A stretch of 64,000 bases of DNA from Actinospica robiniae DSM 44927 (GTDB taxonomy: Bacteria; Actinomycetota; Actinomycetes; Streptomycetales; Catenulisporaceae): NCBI RefSeq assembly GCF_000504285.1, contig NZ_KI632511.1:3593372-3657371 (forward strand), given 5' to 3'. Both the position numbers and the translations under genes were made by a program. Below, in pieces: positions 33,598 through 45,500 of the stretch. The notes below the pieces were generated by a model. It saw only the letters and a program-made list of their open reading frames with translations, did not search any database and had not been told where the DNA came from. Position 1 is the stretch's first letter; each line of letters starts with the position of its first letter.

Positions 33598-36500
33598 TCA
33601 GTGGGTCCGCAGCCGCGCGGCCAGGAACCGGGCGATTTCGCGGCCGGAGCGGCCGTTGGTCAGGGCGACCACGCCGTCGCCGGCCCGCAGCAGCGCGGAG
33701 ACGGTGGCGCGGTAGCCGGGCATCTCGCCGCCGTGGCCGTATTCGAGGTCTGCGCCGTCGTCGTCCACGACCGTGCCCAGGCCGTAATGCGCCCCCGGAT
33801 GCGGGGTGAGCATCTCGGCGGCCAGTTCGCGGGTGAGCACCCTGCCGCCGTCCCCGAGGTAGGCCGAGCGCACCTCGATCACGGCCCGGGCCAGGTCCGG
33901 CGCGGTGGTCCACAGCCCTGCCGCGGCCGTGTCCGGGCGCACCCGCCAGCCGCCGGGCACCGGGACGCCGGCCTCGTCGTGCCCGGCCGCGACCGGCCGG
34001 CCGCACCGGCTCGGGAAGTCCGGCTCGAAGCCGCTTCCGGCCATGCCCAGCGGATCCAGGACGAGCTCGCGGATCAGGTCGGCGAACGGCGTGCCGGTCC
34101 GGTCCTCGATCAGCTGCTGCAGGACCGCGTAGTTGACGTTGGCGTTCTCGAAGGCGGTGCCCGGGGCCCGGTCGACCCGGACCGGCGGGGTCCGGAACGG
34201 CGGACGCCCGTCGAGCAGGTCGGGCAGGCCGGGCAGGGGCTCGTCCGGCGCGAACACGGTGTTCTCCACCGGGGTCAGACCGGACAGGTGGCCGAGCAGC
34301 CGGCGCAGGCTCACCGCCCGACGCCCGGGCACCCGCCACGAGGTCAGGTAGTCGTTGATGTTCCGGTCGAACTCCAGCCGGCCGTCCCGGACGAGGCTGA
34401 GCGCGCCGAGGACGGAGACGAACTTGCTGACCGAGCCCACCTGGAAGACCGTGTCCGCGGTCGCCGGTTCGGCGCCGTCGGCCCGCAGCACCCCGAAGGC
34501 GCGCGCTTCCGCGATCTCGCCGCCCTCGATGAGCGCGATCGCCACGCCCGGAACGTGGTGCTCGGCCATGGTGGCCGCCGGGGACGGGATTCGCAGCCCG
34601 CGACCGCGCGTACTTGGGACGGCCGCGGCTTCCGGTGCGGCCGCGTCGGCGAGGGCGGCCGGGTCGGCCGCCCCGGGTTCGGTTCCCGGCTGCGGCACGC
34701 GGGCGGCGAACTGCTCCAGGGTGAGGTCTTCGTAGAACATCCGCAGCGACAGAGCCAGGCCGGCCTGCTGTGCGTCGGCGATTACCTGGATCAGCCGGAT
34801 CGAGTCGCCGCCGAGGTCGAAGAAGCGGTCTTGCGCGCCGACCCGGCCGATTCCCAGGACCCGGCCCCAGATCTCGGCCAGCGCGCACTCCACCGGCGTA
34901 CTCGGAGCGACGTACTCGACCCGGGCGGTGGCGCTGTCGCCGGGGTCGGGCAGGGCCCGCTTGTCGAGTTTGCCGTTGGGCGTGAGCGGCAGAGCAGGCA
35001 GGGTGACGAAGGCGGTCGGCAGCATGTACTCCGGCAGGGTCCTGGCAAGCGTGGCCCGCAAGGCGGACGGGCTCAGGGGATCGTCTGCGGCGTGATCCGC
35101 AGCGGAATCCGCTGAGTCGGGGTCAGGTGCGGGGGCTGCTGCGGACGAGGTGGTCAGGTAGGCCACGAGTCGTTTGTCGCCGGGGGTGTCCTCGCGCACC
35201 ACGACGACCGCGTCGCGGATCCCGGGCACCGCGGCCAGAGCCGCCTCGATCTCACCCAACTCGATCCGGTACCCGCGAATCTTGACCTGGTCATCGATCC
35301 GGCCGCAGAACTCCAGCCGGCCATCCGGCAGACGCCGAGCCAGATCACCACTGCGATACAGCCGGGAACCGGGGGCACCGCCGAACGGATCGGGAACGAA
35401 CCGCTCCGCCGTCAGCTCCGGACGCCCGAGATAACCGCGCGCCACACCGGGACCACCGACATAGATCTCACCCGGCACGCCCTCGGGCACCAGGTTGCCC
35501 TGCCCGTCGAGCAGGTAGACGCGCAGGTCCGCCAGGGGCCGGCCGATCGGGTTGCCGGCGTTCGGCGCCAGGTCGGCGCGCACGATCCGGTGATAGGTGG
35601 TGTGCACCGTCGTTTCGGTAATCCCGTACATGTTGACCAGGGCGACCCTGGCGAGGCTGTGCCGGGCGACCCAGGGGGCGAGTTCGGCGAACTCCAGCTT
35701 CTCCCCCGCGAACACCACCGCCCGCAACGACAACCGATCGATCCGCGGATCACCCTCACCCGCCAACCGCACCAACCCCCGAAACGCCGACGGCGTCTGA
35801 TTCAACACCGTCACCCCATGCCCCACCAGCAAATCCAGAAAATCATCCGGCGACCGCGTCACACCCCGCGGCACCACCACCAGACGACCACCCTGCAACA
35901 ACGCACCCCACAACTCCCACACCGACACGTCAAACGCATACGAATGGAACAACGGCCACACATCCGACTCATCAAACCCATAATGCTCCTGAGCCGACGA
36001 CAACAACCGCACCACATTCCCATGCGACAAACACACCCCCTTCGGCCGACCCGTCGACCCCGACGTATAAATCACATACACCAAATCATCCGGACCCCCC
36101 GACACCCCCAGATCCGAACCCGACAAACCCTCCAGATCCTCCTCATCCAACACCACCACCACACCCCCGAAATCAGCAGGCAGACACCCCCGACCCACCG
36201 AATCCGTCACCACCACCGACACACCCGCATCCCCCACCATGAACCCCAACCGCTCCACCGGCTGCACCGGATCAAGCGGCAAATAACCAGCCCCCGACTT
36301 CAACACCCCCAACAAAGCCGGCACCAAATCCAACCCCCGCTCCAAACACACCCCCACCACACACTCACGACCCACACCCAACCCCACCAACCGACGCGCA
36401 ATCCGATTCGCCCGCACATTCAAACCCGCATACGACAACCCCACACCCTCAAACACCACCGCCACCGCATCCGGCGACACACGCACCCGCTCCTCGAACA

Positions 36501-39500
36501 GCTCGTGCAAACGGTGGGTCACCTTGGCCACGGCCGGCTGCGAGGCCCCGCCGCTGATCAGCCGATCGCGTTCGCCGGCGGGCAGATACGTCGCCTGCGC
36601 GTCGCCGTCGGGGTCGGCGGCCATCGCCTCCAGCACCGCGCGGTACATGCCGGCCAACCGGTCGAGGTTCGCGCGGCTGAGCGCGGCGGTGGTCGTGGTC
36701 AGGTCGAGGCGGCCGCCGACGCTGATGACGGACAGGGCGAACTCGCTGTCGCCTTCGCCCAGGCTCACCTCGGTGGCGCCGATCCCGGCGACACGGCCGG
36801 AATCGCCGCCGCCGACCGCGCCCGTCGCGGCCCGCGCGGCACCGGAGAAGTCCTGGTAGTTGAACAGCACCTCGATCAGCCGCTGCCGGTTGCCGCGCTG
36901 AATCGCGGGCATCGGGTAGCGGCGGTGCGGCCAGAGCTCGACCTCCTGGTCGAACACGTCGCGGATCAGATCGCGCCAGGTGCGCGCGGACCGCTGGTAG
37001 ACGAAGGGCAGGGTGTTGAGGAACATACCCTGGATCCGGTCCGCCCCGGCCCGTTCCGGCCGCGCGTCGCAGACCAGGCCCGCGTGGAACGCGACCTCTC
37101 CCGTCAGCTGACTCAGTACCTTGAGGTGCGCGGCGTGCAGCACGGCCTTGAGCGAGACCCGGCCGGCGGTGGCGAGCTCGCGCAGCCGCTCGTCGAGGTC
37201 GCGCAGGTCGACCTCCCCGTGCAGCGGAGTCGCAGTGCCCTGCTCGCCCCACCCGGGCAGTGTGAACCGGGCGGCGCCGGACACGACGCCGGTCCAGTAC
37301 GCCTGGTCCTCCGGTGAGGCCAGCGCCTCGAGCTCCCCGGCGATGAAGTCGGCGTACCGCACGTCCGGCAGCGCAGGCAGATCAGGGGCCTGACCGTCAC
37401 GGATCCGCTGGTAGGCCTTGATGACCTCCTCGAGCAGCAGGGCACTGCTCCAGCCCTCGGTCACGGCGTGGAAGATCGTGAACGTCAGCCACCAGGTGTC
37501 ATCGGAGGCCAGGTGCGCCGCGACACGCACCAGCGGCGCGTTGCCGATCTCGAAGCGGTCGGCGCGCTCGGCGGCCACGTACGCGGCCAGCGCCGCGGAC
37601 TGCTCCTGTGGCGGCAGGCCCCTCCCGTCCTCGACCACGATCCGCGGTTCGGCCGCCTCGTGCACGAGCTGCAAGGGCGTGGCGTAGCCGCTCAGCGCGA
37701 AGGAGGTGCGCAGGATCTCGTGCCGGTCGACGATCGCGCGGACCGCGGCGGCGAACGCCTCCGGTTCGAACGGCCGGGTGTCCCGGATCTGCTGGGACAG
37801 CACGCTCTGGTACGCGCCCGGACCCTCGCCGGCCATCAGCTCGAACACCATGCCGAGCTGGATCTGGGACAGCGGGTAGGCGTCGGCCAGACCCGGCGGC
37901 AGGGCCGCCCGGTCCGCCACGGAAAGCAGCGCGAACGGCTCGACCGCGGCGGCACGCGCAGCGGCGCCGGCCGAGGCGAGCGGGGTGAGCGCGGCGGCGA
38001 GTTCCGCGACCGTGCGCAGCGCGAACACCTCCCGGACCGAGGTGGCGTATCCGGCCGAGTGCAGCGCGCCGACCAAGGCGATGGCGCGCAGCGAATCACC
38101 GCCGAGGTCGAAGAAGCTGTCCTCGACGCCGACGCGGTCCACGCCGAGCACCTCGCGCCAGATCGCGGCGACCTGCTCCTCTCGCGGGTCGCGCGGGGCG
38201 ACGTACTGGCCCACCGGGAAGTCAGAGGGCTGCGGGGCGGGCAGCAGGCCGCGGTCCACCTTGCCGGTCGGGCCGAGCGGCAGGACATTGAGCGCGACCA
38301 GGGCGGCCGGGACGAACGCGGCCGGCAGCGCCACGGCGAGCAGCGAGCGCAGCTGCGCCGGCGCGGGCGTCGCGTCTCCGGGCCGCGGCACGTAGTAGCC
38401 GACCAGGCTGCGACGGCCCTTGTCGGTGCGGACCACGACGACCGCGTCGGTGACGCCGGGGCAGCCGCGCAGGGCCGCCTCGATCTCGCCCGGTTCGATC
38501 CGCACGCCGTGCAGTTTCACCTGAGCGTCGACACGGCCGAGGAAGTCCAGGGTGCCGTCCGGGCGCCAGCACACTGCGTCGCCGGTCCGGTAGAGCCGAG
38601 CGCCGGGGCCGTCCGGCGAGCCCGCCTGCGGTTCGGGCGCGAACGGGTCGGGCACGAACGCGGCGGCGGTCAGTTCCGGCGAGCCGTAGTAGCCGCGGGC
38701 CAGGCCGACGCCGCCGAGGTACAGTTCGCCGCGCACTCCGGCCGGCACCGGGCGCATGTCCTCGTCGAGGACGTAGAGCCGCACGTTCGGGTGCGCCCGG
38801 CCGAGCGGGACGCGGGAGAGCCCTGCCAGTTCCTCGGCAGTGCACTGCCAGGCGGTGACGTCGATCGACGCCTCCGCGGGCCCGTAGGCGTTGAACACGG
38901 CGCAGTCGGGCAACGCGGCGGTCAGCGTCCGGGCGAGGTCCACCGGGAACTCCTCGCCGCCGAAGCACAGGCTGCGCAGTCCGGTGCACTCGGCCAGGCC
39001 GGCCGCCAGCAGCGGCGCCAGCAGGGTCGGCACCGCGTCGACGGCGGTGACTCCCTCGGCTGCGATCAGGTCGCGCAGGTAGCGCGGGTCCCGATGCCCG
39101 CCCGGCGCGGCCAGCACCAGCCGGGCGCCGACGGACAGCGCGGCGAGCACCTCGCCGACGGCGACGTCGAAGCCGATCTCGGTCTTGACCAGCTGGGCCG
39201 AGCCCGGCTCGAGCCGATAGACCTCCCGGGCCACGTAGTCGATCCGGTTGGCCAGGGCGGCATGCGAGTTGACCACGCCCTTGGGGCGTCCGGTCGATCC
39301 CGAGGTGTAGACGACGTAGCAGGTGCCGGCCGGGTCGGCCGTGCGGACCGGGTCGGTGGCCGGCATCTCGGCCCAGGGCGCCGGGTCCGCGAGCGCGATC
39401 AGCCGTGCCGGGCCGGCCGGCAGGGCCGAGCGCCCGGACGGATCGCAGAGCACGATGGGGGCCTCGATCTGCTCGAGGATGAAGGCCAGGCGTTCGGCGG

Positions 39501-42500
39501 GCAGTGTCGGGTCGAGCGGCACGTAGCCGCCGCCGGCCTTGATCACCGCCAGCAGCGCGATCACCTGCTCCACCGAGCGCTCGGCGCACACTCCGACCAG
39601 GACCTCGGGCCCGACGCCGAGGGCGCGCAGGTGGTGGGCCAACCGGTTGGCACGGGCGTTGAGCTCGCCATAGCCGAGCCGGGATCCGTCGTCGACCACG
39701 GCGACCGCGTCCGGGTCGGCGGCCGCCCGGGCTTCGAAGGCCTCGTGGGCGAGCCGGGGCTCGCCCGCGCCGGTCACCGCGTGGTTCGGGGCGTAGGCCC
39801 ACTCGCCCAGGATCCGCTCGAGCTCCCCGGCGGGCAGGTACACGGCTCGGGCGTCGCCGTCCGCATCAGCGGCGATCGCCTCCAGGACGGCGCGGTACAT
39901 GCCGGCCACCCGGTCCAGGCCGGACTGACTCATCACCCTGCCATCGGCGGCCAGATTGACGAAGCCGCCCGCGGTGCTCACGCTGAGCCCGAACTCGGTA
40001 GCGCCCTGCTCGTCGCTGGCCTGGATGTCCACCGCGCCGAGGTCCACCTGGTGGAAGTCGGTGAAGTCGAAGACCACGTCGAGCGGGCCGAGGCCGGTGG
40101 CCCGGCGGATCGCCGGCAGCGGGTGGCTACGGTGCGGCCAGAGCTCGACCTCGCGGTCGAAGGCCTGGTGGACGAGCTCCCGCCAGGTCGCCGCGGTGCG
40201 CTCGACGGCAAAGGGCAGGGTATTGATGTACATTCCGTTGACCTTGTCGGCGCCGAGCACCTCGGGCCGCGCGTCGCACACCAGGCCGCTGGAGAAGGAA
40301 CGCTCCGACGTCAGCTGGCCGAGCACCTTCAGGTGCGCAGCGTGCAGCACGGACTTGACCGAGACGCGTTCGGCCGCGGCGAACGAGCGCAGGGCAGCGT
40401 CGAGGTCGTGGTAGGCGACGCGGGCGTGTGCGGCCTCCGCCGCAGCGTGCGCCTCGCCCCAGCCCTCGGGTAGGACGAAGGCCGGATAGCCTTCGGCGAT
40501 CGCCCGCCAGTAGCTCTGGTCCTCGGCCGACTCCAGCGAGGCGACTTCGGCCGCGATGAAGTCGGCGTAGCGCACGCCGGTCCCGGCCGCCTCGGGCTGC
40601 TCGGCCGCGGTCCCGTCGCGGTGTGCGCGGTAGGTGCGGACGAACTCCATCAGCAGGGTATTGAAATCCCAGCCGCCCGTGACGAGGTGGCTCACCGCGA
40701 TGGTCAGCCACCACGCCTCGTCGGTCTCGACGTGCGCGGCGACGCGCAGCAGCGGCGGGGCCTGGTCGAGGGCGAACGCGTTCGAACGTTCGGCGGCCAC
40801 GAACTCCTCATGGCCGCCCATGTCCGGGTGGACCACGACGGCGGCCGAGACCTCGCCGTGCACCAGCTGGAGCGGCACTGAGTATCCGGCGGTCGCGAAG
40901 GACGTGCGAAGCGTCTCGTGCCGGTCGACGAGTTCCTGCACGGCGGCGCGCAGTGCGGCCTCTGCGAAGGGGCGGTCGTCGCGGATCCGGAAGGAGGAGA
41001 CGATGTGGTAGAGCGTGCGCCCGGTCGCGTTCTGCGCCGCGACCGCCATGCCGAGCTGCGCCTGCGCGGCCGGATAGGCGTCGGTCACGCCTGGTGGCAG
41101 CAGCCTGCGATCAGCCTCGTCGATCAGGGCGAAGGGAGCGACCGGAACGAAGCGCGCGGCGTCGCCGGCCGCCGAGGCCGGGCGGGCGTCGAGCAGCTCG
41201 GCGAGCCGGGCCACGCTCTGGTACTGGAACACGTCCCGTACCCCGAGGTCGAAGCCGGCCAGCCGCAGCGCGCCGACCAGTGCGACCGCGCGCAGCGAGT
41301 CGCCGCCGAGTTCGAAGAAGCCGGCGTCCACGCCGACCCGCTCCAGGCCGAGCACTTCGGCGTAGATCTCGGCCAGGCGCCGCTCGGTGGCGGTGGCCGG
41401 CTCGCGTCGGCCGACCTGATCGCCGAGCGCGGCCAGGTCCGGGGCGGGCAGGGCGCGCCGGTCGAGCTTGCCGGTGCTGCCCAGGGGGATCGCCTCGAGC
41501 CGGACGAAGAACGCGGGCACCATGTAGTCCGGCAGCCGCACGCCGAGCGCGCTGCGCAGCACGGCGATGTCCGGGTCACACCCCTCGGCCGGCACGTAGT
41601 AGCCGACCAGGCTCTCCCCGCGCGCCACCGCCACCGCCTCGCGGACGCCCGGCTGCGCGGCCAGGACCGCGCTGATCTCGCCGAGCTCGATCCGGTAGCC
41701 GCGGATCTTGACCTGGTCGTCGATCCGGCCGAGGAAGTCGAGGCCGCCGTCCGCGCGCCGCCGGGCCAGGTCGCCGCTGCGGTAGAGCCGCTGTCCGGCG
41801 GCGAACGGGTCGGGTACGAACCGCTGCGCGGTCAGCTCCGGCCGGTTCAGGTAGCCGCGGGTCACCCCGGGCCCGCCGACGAAGATCTCGCCGGGCACAC
41901 CCAGCGGCACCAGGTCGCCTTCCGGGCTCAGCAGGTGGAGCGTCAAGTCGTCGATCTTCCGGCCGACCCGGCTGGGCGCGCCAGAGGCGAAGTCGCTCTC
42001 GTCGAGTCGGTAGTAGGTGGTGTGCACGGTGGTCTCGGTGATGCCGTACATGTTGATCAGCTGGGGCCGGTCCAGGCCGAGCCGCCCGGCCCACGGGGCC
42101 AGTTCGGCCGGTTCCAGCTTCTCGCCGGCGAAGACGACCGCGCGCAGGTCCAGACGCTCCAGCCGGGCATCGCCCTGAGCCGCCGCGGCGGCCAGCGAAC
42201 GGAACGCCGACGGGGTCTGGCACAGGATGGTGGCGCGGTGCTCGACCATCAGCTCGAGGAAGTCCTCAGGCGAGCGGGCGACGTCGAAGGGCACGACGAC
42301 CAGGGTGCCGCCGTGCATCAGCGCGCCCCACAGCTCCCAGACCGAGACGTCGAAGGCGTAGGAGTGGAACAGGGTCCAGACATCGTGCTCGTCGAACCCG
42401 TAGTCGTCGCTGGTGCTGGTGAACAGCCGGTGCACGTTCGCGTGGGTGACGCATACGCCCTTGGGCCGACCGGTCGAGCCGGAGGTGAAGATGACGTACA

Positions 42501-45500
42501 TCAGGTTCCCGGCGCTCGCACTCGGCTGCGGGTCGATGCCGGGATGGTCCGAGAAGTCTTCCTGGTCCAACAGGATCAGCTCGTAGCCGGGGCCTGCGGC
42601 GCCCGACGGCTCGGACGTATCAGATCCCTGTCCCGCGTCGGCCATCAGAGCACTGTCGCTGATCAGCCAGCCGGCACCGGACTCGGCGAGCATGTAGGCA
42701 CGCCGATCCGCCGGGTAGGCCGGGTCCAGCGGCAGGTAGGCGCCGCCGGCCTTGAGGATCGCCAGGATGCTGACCACGACCTCGACACCGCGCTCGAGGT
42801 GGACGCCGACCAGCCGCTCCGGTCCGACGCCGCGGGCCCGCAGGTTGTGCGCGAGCCGGTTGGCCCGGGCGTTGAGCTCCGCGTAGGTCAGCCGGGTGTC
42901 GCCGAAAACGAGTGCGGTGGCGCCCGGGCGGGCGGCGGCGTGCTCCTGGAACAGCTCGTGCGGCGGGCGCACCGGGGCGGCCGGGACGACCCGGTTGACC
43001 TCGCCGAGCAGCAGGTCTCGTTCGCCCGCGGGCAGGCAGGTGGCGCGCGCGTCGCCGTCCGGATCGGCGGTCATCGCGGTCAGCACGGCCTCGTACATCG
43101 CCGAGAGCCGGTTCATGTTGACCCGGTTGAAGTACCGGGTGCTGCTGCTCAGTCCGAGGTAGCCGCCGATGGTGGTGACCGACAGGCCGAACTCGGTCGG
43201 GCTGTCGCTGATCGTCTCGTCCGAGTCGACCTGTTCGGTGTCGACGATGTGGAAGTCGAGGTAGGTGAAGATGACGTCGATCAGGCTCTCCCGGCCGGCC
43301 TCGCGCTGGACCGCGGGCAGCGGGAAGCGGCGGTGCGGCCAGAGTTCGACCTCGCGGGCGAACACCTGCCGCACCAGGTCGCGCCAGGTGCGTGCGCCGC
43401 GGTCGTGGCCGAACGGCAGGGTGTTGAGGTGCATGCCGTAGACCCGGTCCGCGCCCAGCACTTCGGGCCGCGCGTCGCACACCAGGCCGGCCGAGAACGA
43501 CTCCTGCTCGGTCAGCTGGCTGAGCACCTTCAGGTGCACCGCGAGCAGCACCGCCTTGAGCGAGACCCGGCAGTCGGCGGCCAGGGCGCGCAGCGCCGCG
43601 TCGAACGGCCGCAGCGAGACTCCGCCGCGGATCGCTTCGCGCGGGGCGTCCGGCGCGGGGGCCGGCTCGTCGCACCAGCCGGACGGCAGGGCGAACTTCG
43701 GGTGCGATTCGACCAGCGCGCGCCAGTAAGCGCGGTCCTCCTCGCCAGCCAGGGACTCGAGTTCGGCCGCGATGAAGTCGGCGTAGCGGACCGCGGGCGC
43801 GGCCGGTTCGGCGGCTTCGGTCTCGGCCGCGCCGGGCTCAGCCGCGCCGGGCTCGACGCCGTCGAGGACCTCCCGGTAGCAGGTCAGCAACTCCATCAGC
43901 ATGGAGTGGTAGCTCCACCCCTCGGTGATGGCGTGCGACTGGGTGAAGGACATCCGCCAACCGCCGTCGACCAGGTGCACGGTGAAGCGCAGCAGCGGCG
44001 CGGTGCCCAGGTCGAACAGCCGGTCGCGTTCGGCCGCGACGAACTCGGCCACCCGGGCGCGCCGCTCCATGTCGCCGAGCCCGCGCAGATCGTGCACCGC
44101 CACCGGGATCCGGGCCTCGGCGTGCACCACCTGCATCGGCACCGAGTAGCCGACCAGTTCGGCGGAGGTGCGCAGGATCTCGTGCCGCTCGGTGAGCACC
44201 CGGGCCGCCGCCTCGAGCGCCGCCAGGTCGAATCCGCGCTCGTCCGGAATCATGAAGGAGTTGACATTGTGGTACGCGTTCTGCCCGTCCTGGGCCAGCA
44301 TCGCGACCAGCATGCCGACCTGCGCCTGCGACAGCGGGTAGGCGTCGACCGCGTCGGCCGGCAGCTTCGCACGGTCCTGCGAGTCGATCAGCGCGAACCT
44401 GGCCACCGGCTCGGCCGGGCCGGCCGGGGCCGGACGGCCGGTCAGCAGCTCGGCCAGGCGCTCGACCGTCTGGTACTCGAACACGTCCCGCACGGCCACG
44501 TCGAACCCGGCCGCGCGGGTCGCGCCGACGAGCGTCACCGCCCGGATCGAGTCGCCGCCGAGGTCGAAGAAACCGTCCGTGACCCCGACCCGCGCCACGC
44601 CCAGCACTTCGGCCCACACCGCCGCGATCCGCTCCTCGACCGGCGTGCGCGGGGCGAGGTAGTGCTGGTCGGCGCGCAGGGCGGATCGGTCCGGGGCCGG
44701 CAGGGCCCTGCGATCCAGTTTGCCGTTCACGGTCAGCGGCAGCACCGGCAGGGCGACGAACGCGGCCGGCACCATGTACCCGGGCAGCCGGCCGGCGCAG
44801 TGCTCGGCCAGCTCGCCGGCCGGGACCGGCTCGGCGCCGGCGGGCACGCAGTAGGCCACCAGGCGCCGGTCGCCGGGCTGGTCCTCGCGCACCAGCACGA
44901 CCGCGTCGCGCACGCCCGGGTGGTCGGCCAGGACCGCGGTGATCTCGCCCAGCTCGATCCGGAAGCCGCGGATCTTCACCTGGTCGTCGATCCGGCCGTA
45001 GAACTCCAGGGTGCCGTCGGGCAGCCGCCGGGCCAGGTCCCCGCTGCGGTAGAGCCTGCTGCCGGGGGCGCCGAACGGGTCGGGCACGAACCGCTGCGCG
45101 GTCAGCTCCGGCCGGTTGAGGTAGCCGCGGGTCACCCCGGGGCCGCCGACGTGGATCTCCCCGGGCACGCCGAGCGGGGCCGGGTACCCCTCGCGGTCCA
45201 GGATGTGCACGGTCAGGTCGGCCAGCGGGCGCCCGACCTGGTTGCCGGCCCCGGCCGCCAGATCGGCCGCGGCCAGCCGGTGGAAGGTGGTGTGCACCGT
45301 GGTCTCGGTGATGCCGTACATGTTCAGCAGTTCCGGCGCCTGCAGGCCGAGCCGGTCGGTCCACGGATGCAGATCGTCGAACTCGAGCTTCTCCCCGGCG
45401 AAGACCACGGCGCGCAGCCGCAGCCGGCCGATCCGCGGATCGCCGTCGGCGGCGAGCCGGATCAGGCCCTTGAAGGCCGACGGGGTCTGGTTGAGCACCG

